Part shown: piece by piece, positions 53,219 through 60,338 of the stretch
Numbering within the stretch: the first letter of the stretch is position 1
How the letters are laid out: each line of letters begins with the position of its first letter
Origin: Niastella yeongjuensis
GTDB taxonomy: Bacteria > Bacteroidota > Bacteroidia > Chitinophagales > Chitinophagaceae
Reading direction: 5' to 3'
Assembly: GCF_900110245.1 (NCBI RefSeq)
Contig: NZ_FOCZ01000007.1
Span: forward strand, 484,016 to 548,015
DNA length: 64,000 nt
The notes under the pieces: generated by a model
Told to the model about the DNA's origin: nothing
What the model saw: the letters and a program-made list of their open reading frames with translations, nothing else
Database searches by the model: none
Position numbers and translations under genes: made by a program

Positions 53219-55651
53219 TTAATTGAATGAAAACCCATTCCCCTGTAGTGTTCTGAGTGCGATGAGTATTTCCGCTTTTGTAAAGTAGGGATAATCGGCG
53301 ATGGTTTCTTTGTTAAGTCTTTCCAGTATTTTGTTGAGGTGCATATTAGCAGCTACCTGCTGTTCAAAATTTCCATCTTTGTAGGCATCGACAGTTGCAA
53401 TGATGATCCATGGAATTAACAGGTGTCTGGTAAAATCTCCATAGTAGACCCTGGAGGCACTGGTCTGGTATAACATGCCGCTGCGTTCACGATAGCCGAT
53501 ATCGGTAGTGTCTTCTGATTTTTTTAAATTACTGAGCCAGTTCCGGTTGAGTTCAGGGGTTGCATACCTGATTATATTCAGCGTGTGAATGGCCAGGCCT
53601 GAAAGGCTTTTACACAACAGGCTTTCATAGTTTTTAACTTTGGGATAATCATTCCACAATGCGGGTGTAGTGCCAAACCTGTTTTTAAGTAGCCATTCAG
53701 CGCCGGCATTTATAGATTGCTCCACTTTTCTCCGGTATGTTACGTCGGAAATGTTGGGCAGGTTGTTGTGCAAGGCCCTAAGAACATGACAGGTGGCATA
53801 AGTGGAGCCATATTTAGTCAGGTTTTTTTCAATCGGTACCATGCTCCAGGAACCATCTTCCAGTTGATACGACATCAATGAGTCGATGCTGTTACATGGA
53901 TAATCTTTAAGTAACCCTAATATGCCTATGGATGAGGTGACCCAGCCGGTTACCCCCAGGTCTTTTTCATTTTTCCTTTCATTCCAGCAACAACACTGGT
54001 TGGCATCTATTTTACCGGAGGTCAGTTGGTAGAAATCCTCTTTTGCTGAATCGGACACCTCTTTATTCAAAGCCGCAATGATCTGTGAAGATTCCCATGG
54101 CAGGATGGACGTATCATGATTGATCTGTTTTGCGGCATTTTTTAAATCATCTGTCAGGTAGCTGACGACTGCGTTTAGCTTATCATTATGCTTAATTACA
54201 GGTTTTGTTCTTTTCTCTCCGGAATTCATGTAAGTAATGTAATTGAAGTACAAAGGATCCCATTTCCAGGCCAGGAACCAGGAGACTAGAAGAATGAGCA
54301 TTCCACCGGCAATCAGTTTCTGGGTTGTTTTTCTTCTTACTTTCTTCAGCAGTACCTTGTAATATTTGTCCATAAAAGCGTGTAGTACTCTTTTATCACG
54401 CTCTTTGAGAATAGGTTCCAGGATGGTATCGTGGGATATTTCGTAATTAAATCCACCTACGGAATTCGCTTCCCGTCGAATCAGGAATGAGTTTTCCAGT
54501 ATGGCCAGCAAGTCTTCTTTAACGCCGGTCTCCGCAATTTTTCTACGAAGAATGTTGCCATCGACACTCAGTCTTCTTTTTTCGCCGGTGCGCTCGTCTT
54601 CAAAAATAAATTCATGTTCCAGGAATTCCTGAGCCTGGCCTTTCAAGTTGCCGGGCAGCCGTTCAATCTGCCTGGTATAATACTGTTCATAGAGATTTTT
54701 AAATTCCGGTAGGTCTTCCACATTGATTACAGCATCTATCTCCCCTTTTTTTAGTTTGTCTTCTATCTTAATTTCGCAACCCTGGCAAATGATCTGCAGG
54801 TGAAATGCTTCAATGGTTTCTTTACCATCTTCCTGTATACCGGTTAATTCGCTTAAAATTATATTCAGAGAAGCGGGATCGTATTCAAATGTGTGGATGG
54901 TAAATTTTTCATCGTTTATTCTGGCGGGTTCTATAATTGCTTCTTTTGCCTGTTCATGTCGCAGGCCTTTGATCTCATACTGGCCATTAAAAATACATGG
55001 AATGGCATCCTTTATTGAATGAAATAGGCTCAAACGATCGGACCGGATAGCAAAGACGATCTTTACGTCGAAGTGTTTTGAAAGAAATAACTGATTCGCT
55101 TCGCTCATTTTATCCATGTTCTCATGAAGATGCTGAGGTATTTCGGTGGTGAGAATTTCAGCCAGTTCCCACCTGAAAGTAAACTGGTCTTTTTCTTTAT
55201 AAGCGAAGAACTCCTCAAATTGATCGAAGATCAGAATAAACCGATGGTGTTCTATGGACTGTTTTCTTTTGATATGTAGCCATAGGGAATCGGGTTGACA
55301 ATAATCTTCCAGAAAAGCAGATTCTTCTGTGTCAGGCAATAATTCATTTAACTTTAAGATCAATTTTTTTAAGGGGGATTCCTCTTTGCCTTCTACTTTG
55401 CCAACCCGGATATCAATTGGGAAATATTGAAATCGTTGCGATGCTTTTTTATCTTTCAGCATGGGGAGAATTCCTGCGTTCAGGATGGAGCTTTTCCCTT
55501 GTCCAGATTTGCCAAAAAGTATAACTGTTTTTTCGAGCATGATCAGTTTATACAATTTGCTGACGTCTTCTTTGCGGCCAAAGAACACATCGCTGTCTGT
55601 TTCTGCGAATGGACGTACGCCGGGATAGCGGTATGTAACGGTATTTTCCAT
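53219..55651 (-). CDS. Membrane-anchored nSTAND ATPase with C-terminal alpha/alpha-toroid-like domain
   Basis: 810 residues. N-terminal nSTAND1-type module: YPGVRPFAETDSDVFFGR, Walker A GKSGQGKSS (47-55), Walker B-like ILIFDQFEEFF (about 139-149) and a helical region to residue 430. One predicted membrane helix (KLIAGGMLILLVSWFLAWKW, about 446-464) follows. After a spacer with three adjacent cysteines (QCCCW) the last 250 residues resemble the terpenoid-cyclase/prenyltransferase alpha-alpha toroid: QLEDGSWSM, ATCHVLRALHNN, INAGAEWLLKNRFG, a fold used in some STAND proteins as a sensor. It is the likely signal-sensing hub. Start overlaps the SIR2 stop (TAATG). Confidence 0.82.
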   Translation of the reverse strand: MENTVTYRYPGVRPFAETDSDVFFGRKEDVSKLYKLIMLEKTVILFGKSGQGKSSILNAGILPMLKDKKASQRFQYFPIDIRVGKVEGKEESPLKKLILKLNELLPDTEESAFLEDYCQPDSLWLHIKRKQSIEHHRFILIFDQFEEFFAYKEKDQFTFRWELAEILTTEIPQHLHENMDKMSEANQLFLSKHFDVKIVFAIRSDRLSLFHSIKDAIPCIFNGQYEIKGLRHEQAKEAIIEPARINDEKFTIHTFEYDPASLNIILSELTGIQEDGKETIEAFHLQIICQGCEIKIEDKLKKGEIDAVINVEDLPEFKNLYEQYYTRQIERLPGNLKGQAQEFLEHEFIFEDERTGEKRRLSVDGNILRRKIAETGVKEDLLAILENSFLIRREANSVGGFNYEISHDTILEPILKERDKRVLHAFMDKYYKVLLKKVRRKTTQKLIAGGMLILLVSWFLAWKWDPLYFNYITYMNSGEKRTKPVIKHNDKLNAVVSYLTDDLKNAAKQINHDTSILPWESSQIIAALNKEVSDSAKEDFYQLTSGKIDANQCCCWNERKNEKDLGVTGWVTSSIGILGLLKDYPCNSIDSLMSYQLEDGSWSMVPIEKNLTKYGSTYATCHVLRALHNNLPNISDVTYRRKVEQSINAGAEWLLKNRFGTTPALWNDYPKVKNYESLLCKSLSGLAIHTLNIIRYATPELNRNWLSNLKKSEDTTDIGYRERSGMLYQTSASRVYYGDFTRHLLIPWIIIATVDAYKDGNFEQQVAANMHLNKILERLNKETIADYPYFTKAEILIALRTLQGNGFSFN

Positions 55652-56760
55652 TAGTCAGGCAGGTTATTTAATAATTCAAGAATGCGGGCTTTTATTTTGG
55701 TCCTTTCAATTTCCAGTACGTCGAATCTCTCCAGTCTTTTGTTGCTTAGATAGTTGTATCTGGAATAATTTGATTTGATCAATATCAGCTGATCGTTGAT
55801 CTCTGTTTCGTTTTTGATTGTATACAACGTCAGGATGTCGAGGGGCCTGTCGATATTGTCTTCCTCTATATAGTGATAGATCAATTTCTTTATGGACGTT
55901 TGTCTGATCATATAGTTATCTTCCTTGGCTATGCTTTCAAAATAACTTTTGTGCATTTCCCGGATGAACTCAACCGGGGCCCCATAATATTTTATATTGA
56001 ATTGTTTACAGAAGAAGGATTCGGAACTATCGTCGATGAACGATCTGGTAGTGTAATTTTTTTTCCTGTCATCAAAACAATGCTCTTTCATGTTCAGGTA
56101 CCGGAACAAAAGCTGGGTGTCCATTTTCTGAAGGTGGAAGCCAATAAAAATAAAAGTGTCTGTTTCGTTTAGAACAGACCGGATTGTATCAGGCACATTC
56201 ACATTGTTCAATAATGATTTCAGGTGATCGAAAATGTCTTCAAAATCGAGCACCAGGGATTCAAAATGTTCTGTAGATCCAAATAGGTTATAAATTAACG
56301 GAGTGTTTCTATCCGGATCGGATATTTCCTGGTACTTTTTATGAGGGTTCCATGAAAAATAGTCGAACTGGCAGGTGCCTATGCGTTCTTTATATTTCTT
56401 AAAAAGTTTTTGGGATGGGCTGGTATTGATGATCATTCTAAATGGCAGATCCATAATATGCGGAAGTTCTTCCGGTTCGGGTTCTATTGTTTTGTAATAC
56501 TCCGAAGCATCCCGCTGGGCGTAACTCTTATATTTTGGACTTTGGAACAGGAAAATGCCGTTGTTTGGGTAGAAGTGAAGGATCCCGTGATCTGGCTTTT
56601 TGATTAGATGTTGGTACAACTTTTCCTTTGGCGAAAGCCCGTCGCTGGAATAGAATTCAGGGCCTAATGCCAGGATGGCGCGGTGGTCTTTCAGGTCGCG
56701 ATAGAGATCTTCCCAATCTATGCGTATGCCAGTTAAGTTGTCTACAGTAGTCTCAGTCAT
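55651..56760 (-). CDS. SIR2-like domain protein with C-terminal effector-associated domain
   Basis: 369 residues from ATG 56760 (the frame is open to 56832). Residues 20-250 look SIR2-like: ILALGPEFYSS as a degenerate glycine-rich loop, RMIINTSPSQKLF near the NTNYD position, and LIYNLFGS (157-162) where canonical sirtuins have LHG. The His is therefore Phe, as I recall for some Bacteroidota SIR2-like relatives, so NAD+ cleavage is likely but not certain. Residues 288-369 form an EAD (KKLIYHYIEEDNIDRPLDIL, TEINDQLILIKSNYS) similar to the N-terminus of the TIR protein. First gene of the operon; upstream 450 bp are non-coding. Confidence 0.78.
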   Translation of the reverse strand: MTETTVDNLTGIRIDWEDLYRDLKDHRAILALGPEFYSSDGLSPKEKLYQHLIKKPDHGILHFYPNNGIFLFQSPKYKSYAQRDASEYYKTIEPEPEELPHIMDLPFRMIINTSPSQKLFKKYKERIGTCQFDYFSWNPHKKYQEISDPDRNTPLIYNLFGSTEHFESLVLDFEDIFDHLKSLLNNVNVPDTIRSVLNETDTFIFIGFHLQKMDTQLLFRYLNMKEHCFDDRKKNYTTRSFIDDSSESFFCKQFNIKYYGAPVEFIREMHKSYFESIAKEDNYMIRQTSIKKLIYHYIEEDNIDRPLDILTLYTIKNETEINDQLILIKSNYSRYNYLSNKRLERFDVLEIERTKIKARILELLNNLPD

Positions 56761-56950
56761 GATGATAGATTTAATGGTTATTCTTATGAGCTGTTTTCTA
56801 TGTAGTGTATGGCAGATGAGTGTCAGGGACAAGAAGAGCTGTCAGTATGAGGTAGCTATGGTTGATACGAATTCAAAAGAGGAGTAGTATTGTAGGTTAA
56901 GTTAAGTTTTATTCATTGAATAAAAAACCGTTAAAACACCCAAAATTCAA

Positions 56951-57083
56951 AGAAGCGGAGTGAAGCCTGCCTGAGCAGGACGGCTTTCCTGTTCGCTGCT
57001 TAACCCATAACGAATGATTTTTGAGAGTTGACTTACCGTTCGCAGATGCGAAATAATTGCATTATGTAAGTTTTATCATTCGG
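56951..57083. other. Structured intergenic region upstream of the SIR2 operon
   Basis: Two nested imperfect stems: 56951-57002 (outer GAAGCGGAG..CTGCTT arms around AAGCCTGCCTGAGCAGGACG GCTT-type hairpin) and CGAATGAT at 57011 with ATCATTCG at 57076, enclosing TTCGCAGATGCGAA at 57040-57053. No T tract. It may be an attenuator, an RNA or part of a mobile-element border. The whole gap 56761-57208 has no gene. Confidence 0.4.
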
Positions 57084-57108
57084 GCTGTTTAACAAAATTG
57101 GAAGGGTG

Positions 57109-57144
57109 GCCAGTTGCCCGGGATTATAAATTTGGGCAAAGTTA
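57109..57144. repeat. Right copy of the 36-bp direct repeat
   Basis: Starts GCCAGTTGCCCGGGATTATA and ends GGCAAAGTTA; 32 of 36 positions match the copy at 50548. Here the internal dyad is TTGCCC/GGGCAA, and TAAATTTG (57127-57134) fits a -7 element. It lies 64 bp before a plus-strand lipoprotein gene. Confidence 0.7.
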
Positions 57145-57208
57145 TGAGAATAAACGTACTTTAGAACTGCAGCAGCACAACTCCCTTTCAATATAATAAA
57201 TACCCATT

Positions 57209-57964
57209 TTGCAAGAAAACAAAACAACCAACACTGGAATTAAACTCCTTACAACATTATTATTTTTTTTGTTAGCGTGTAATAGCACCGTTCAAAAAAC
57301 TAACAAACCACAGGGCTTGACAGAAGAAGAAATAAGACAATATTTTGCAGACAGTTTATCCGGGAGATATGGCTTTGGGCAATTTGAAAAGGACAGTACG
57401 AAAACATTTGCCCATTTTTTCAGGACAAACTATCCCGGCATTAATACAAAATATAGTGACAATGCTTTTCCTTTTGCGTTTGAAGAAGAGTATATTGACA
57501 CCACTAAAATTGATACCTTAAAAAAATGGTTTAGAATAATAGTAGTGCCCTGTTTCAGGCGCCCCTATTGCTTTGTAGTGGAAAAGAAAGGCGATAAATC
57601 TTTTTTAACTACGAAGGTAACCAATGGAGACGGCGGGTATCATACCGGAGTATTGCTGTTAACAACGCATTTTATGTTTCGTGACACGCTGTACGACAAT
57701 ATCTCAAAACGTTTAGACACCTGCCGTTTCTGGACGCTTGGTGAAGATACCTCCTGCCATAGTGGTTTAGACGGAGAGACCTGGATATTTGAGGCTATAG
57801 AAAATGGCAGGTACAATATTATTTCACGTTGGTGGCCGCAGGGCTGTGGCGACAGTACAACAATGTCTCTTTCAGAGATCGGATTTGAATTAAACCAATT
57901 AGGTAAGCTTGACAAAGTGCTAACGGCTATTGGCGAGCGCCAAAGCGGCATGTACGAGCGATAG
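57209..57964 (+). CDS. Predicted lipoprotein, unknown function
   Basis: 251 residues with start TTG 57209; no ATG occurs before the signal sequence, whose lipobox is LLTTLLFFLLACN. The mature part has four cysteines in pairs (VVPCFRRPYCFVVEKKGDKSF; TCRFWTLGEDTSCHSG), which may form disulfides, and a domain ending in GFELNQLGKLDKVL. I recognise no family. The upstream repeat copy may carry its promoter. Confidence 0.65.
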   Translation: MQENKTTNTGIKLLTTLLFFLLACNSTVQKTNKPQGLTEEEIRQYFADSLSGRYGFGQFEKDSTKTFAHFFRTNYPGINTKYSDNAFPFAFEEEYIDTTKIDTLKKWFRIIVVPCFRRPYCFVVEKKGDKSFLTTKVTNGDGGYHTGVLLLTTHFMFRDTLYDNISKRLDTCRFWTLGEDTSCHSGLDGETWIFEAIENGRYNIISRWWPQGCGDSTTMSLSEIGFELNQLGKLDKVLTAIGERQSGMYER

Positions 57965-58008
57965 GATTATCAACTTCCCCGAAAGTAGGCCATAAGTAGT
58001 TTATTGAA

Positions 58009-58854
58009 CTAATGATCATACTTGTGATCTTTCATATAATTCAGATATAGGATGATCTTTTCAAATTCCTGGTCTGATAAGTTGGTGATCGCTGGCATGC
58101 GGCTATTGTACCGGTAAGAGGAAGGTGCTTTTGCAAAGGAGATGATCTGTTGTTCATCCCGGTATTCGGTTATGTTTTTGGGGAGATTGAATTCAGGACC
58201 GAAGGAGCCGCCAATTTTATTGATGGAGTGGCATTTAATACAATTGTCTTTAAATGTTAAATAACCGGAGTAAGCAGGGTTACTGCTATCGGGGACAATT
58301 AATCTGTCTTTTTCTTTTTTCGGGATCAACCGGATCGTGGTGAGGCCATAAGGCCAGAAAAGAGATTGATCGTCTTTCTGTGCCTGGTCCCAAACGAGAT
58401 AATAAGGGCTAAAATGCTGGCTAAGGGAGTCTGGCCAGTCATTGTCCTCCGGCTGGTCTAAGTCTTTAAACGCAATATAGCCATTTACAGGGCCATAGAT
58501 TTTCGAAAGGTCCATGACCGGATTGTAACCATCTTTACATTCAAAAATGACCATGGCATTGGCGGTATCAAATTTGGAAGCTTTCCAGGTAGCTTCGAGC
58601 AGTTGCCGGAGGGAAAAGCCAAGGTATTTTTTGGGTGTTTTGAAATAGGGATCGTAGGCAACAGTAACCTTTGTTATTGCATTCCCGGCCTGGTGGTTCA
58701 ATACTTTTTCCAAAACAATATTGACTTCCCCATTTTCGTTGGGTTTTTCATTGATGGGAATAATTTTATTTTCCGTTGCCGGGGTATGGCATGCCGCAAA
58801 AAGCAACATGGCCCAACATAACATCCTGATATAAAATTGCACTGTTTTCACCAC
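58009..58854 (-). CDS. Lipoprotein with molybdopterin-binding-like fold and cytochrome c domain
   Basis: 281 residues. Signal with lipobox AMLLFAACH (Cys22). Residues 45-175 resemble the sulfite-oxidase-type molybdopterin-binding fold (VLEKVLNHQAGNA, LGFSLRQLLEATWKA, FECKDGYNPVMDLSK, IRLIPKK), the same fold as the protein at 31964. Then one CxxCH haem site, CIKCH at residues 205-209, in a cytochrome c domain with Met near NSRMPAITN as the sixth ligand. A periplasmic electron-transfer lipoprotein, possibly delivering electrons from an enzyme that binds molybdopterin. Single-gene unit. Confidence 0.78.
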   Translation of the reverse strand: MVKTVQFYIRMLCWAMLLFAACHTPATENKIIPINEKPNENGEVNIVLEKVLNHQAGNAITKVTVAYDPYFKTPKKYLGFSLRQLLEATWKASKFDTANAMVIFECKDGYNPVMDLSKIYGPVNGYIAFKDLDQPEDNDWPDSLSQHFSPYYLVWDQAQKDDQSLFWPYGLTTIRLIPKKEKDRLIVPDSSNPAYSGYLTFKDNCIKCHSINKIGGSFGPEFNLPKNITEYRDEQQIISFAKAPSSYRYNSRMPAITNLSDQEFEKIILYLNYMKDHKYDH

Positions 58855-59223
58855 TCAAAAGTAGGATTTAAAAAGACTGGGTGCAGGAAAATGGAACGAG
58901 CTTGTGTGAAACCCGGGACGGGCTTCGGAAAGACCCGGGACGATTAACATTCGCTAAGGGTAATATCCTTTTCAAATGACGGATCCTGGGACGAACAGCA
59001 ACAAACCGGGGACGAGTGCCGCAGGTATGTATCTATATTGCTTAATCGTTGTGTCAACCATGTGTGAACCATGTGTGGTCCATTAGAGAAGCAACATATT
59101 TGACACATGGTTCACACAAGGATGAGGCCCGGTTCAGACATGGCTTCAGGGCTATACAGGAAAAAGCCTCACTTCACAACAATGGAGTGAGGCTTTTCTA
59201 AGGGGTTTAGTAAATTTATCCAG
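58855..59223. repeat. Intergenic repeats: CCCGGGACG array and 16-bp inverted repeat
   Basis: Four copies of ACCCGGGACG-like decamers at 58911, 58933, about 58985 and about 59006 (spacings 22, about 51 and 21). Then a perfect 16-bp inverted repeat TGTGTGAACCATGTGT (59061-59076) / ACACATGGTTCACACA (59103-59118). No gene is seen in these 369 bp. Confidence 0.65.
59162..59197. terminator. Hairpin terminator downstream of the Cys-rich gene pair
   Basis: Perfect 12-bp stem AAAAGCCTCACT / AGTGAGGCTTTT with a 12-base loop. Works best for the minus-strand pair at 59224-59908. Confidence 0.8.
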
Positions 59224-59607
59224 TTAACTGATATAGTTAATGTATTTAATTGAGGTACAGACTTTACAAGCACTAATTCCTTCCTGATCAAACCATCTGC
59301 ATTCTGAACGGATATTACATTCAGGAAGCTCATTTTTAATTGTAGATTGTTCGATATTCTCTAACACTCTTTTTATAACTCCGCATTGCTCCCCTGTCCA
59401 CTGCTTACAACCGCTTTTGACACATTTATTTGTAAAGCGAAATTTTTGCTCCGGTAGTTTCCCTTTACTGGCAGAGGCTATAAAAACATCATCTATTTCC
59501 ATTGGCTCTGTCAATATACTGACTTCATTATTTTCATTCACTATACCGAGAAGCCTGGAGCCTTCATATAAAGGAGCACTTGGACAAACATGTTTCTTGC
59601 TTTCCAT
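59224..59607 (-). CDS. Small Cys-rich protein, unknown function
   Basis: 127 residues from ATG 59607 (MESKKHVCPSAPLY), which lies one base after the preceding stop, so coupled to the upstream gene; in-frame ATGs at 59622 and 59631 are alternatives. Nine cysteines in spaced groups: C-P-S-A near the N-terminus, NKCVKSGCKQWTGEQCG (C-x4-C-x7-C-like) and ECNIRSECRW...ACKVCTS (CxxC at the end). The spacing suggests zinc or iron-sulfur binding, and I recall similar proteins in Chitinophagaceae, but no function is assigned. Its partner looks like a short precursor-type protein. Confidence 0.65.
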   Translation of the reverse strand: MESKKHVCPSAPLYEGSRLLGIVNENNEVSILTEPMEIDDVFIASASKGKLPEQKFRFTNKCVKSGCKQWTGEQCGVIKRVLENIEQSTIKNELPECNIRSECRWFDQEGISACKVCTSIKYINYIS

Positions 59608-59608
59608 T

Positions 59609-59908
59609 TTAATGTATTGCATTCTTGGCAATATAGAAATTATCCTCTTTTGGAATCTTTAATTCCTTCTCTATCTGACTTAACAAATCCTTATTCAATA
59701 ATTTTGCAATTTCTCCGCCATCAATACGAAACTTATTTAAATAAAATGGAGAATTAGAATTACTATGAGCCTCGCTTGATTCGGGAGCAAGATCAAGCTC
59801 GCCTATCTTATGCATCAGCGTTTGATTAAGCGCCTTGCTGATCTCTTCCTGTGTTGATTTTGGAAGTTCGATGCCTTTTAGTTCCAGGGTGAATTTTGTG
59901 CTTGACAT
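59609..59908 (-). CDS. Small precursor-like protein paired with the Cys-rich gene
   Basis: 99 residues from ATG 59908 (MSSTKFTLELKGIELPKS); the frame opens at 59968 but the segment before this ATG is atypical. The first 45 residues have a conserved-looking pattern (KFTLELKGIELPKSTQEEISKALNQTLMHKIGELDL) like peptide leaders, followed by a polar S/N/E linker and a second helical part (EIAKLLNKDLLSQIEKEL). No Cys. Possibly a partner or substrate of the Cys-rich protein. Unrecognised family. Confidence 0.55.
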   Translation of the reverse strand: MSSTKFTLELKGIELPKSTQEEISKALNQTLMHKIGELDLAPESSEAHSNSNSPFYLNKFRIDGGEIAKLLNKDLLSQIEKELKIPKEDNFYIAKNAIH

Positions 59909-60338
59909 TTTAATTGAATTTAATTGCCTACTCTTTGTCGGATTTTCGGCTACTCCGTTCATTCGCATCTTTTCTTTACCTGAATTTACAAACCTTCTCC
60001 AGGATTAATACCCGGAAAAACACCTTTTTTAAAACGCCTGTTTTTTTGTAACCTATGAATAAACTAATCGCTATGATTACGTCGGTTAATCATTAGCGAC
60101 TGGGCATCAGACACGTTACTAAAAAAAGTAGATTGTATTATTCACGCCACCAAGCTTATTGCCATTATCTTCGTTTCTCCGCGGACAGTCACGGCCGTGG
60201 CTAGCCCAGTGTAGTTACTAACGGCATCCGATTAAAATGCATCCTACACAACCAACTTACCCAAATCCCCTGAAACAGTGAACGTGAGTTTTCGTTAAAT
60301 TGCTTATATCCATTAAACTATAATCAAATACCTGGTCT
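59909..60338. other. Spacer upstream of the subtilase gene
   Basis: No gene. An imperfect dyad CTAATCGCTATGATTA (60063) / TTAATCATTAGCGACT (60087) lies in the middle, about 240 bp before the subtilase start. Confidence 0.4.

Noticed and set aside
50548..57144. Conflict cluster as part of a prophage or integrative element
   Set aside because: No integrase, phage or conjugation genes in the window; only the direct repeats hint at mobility.
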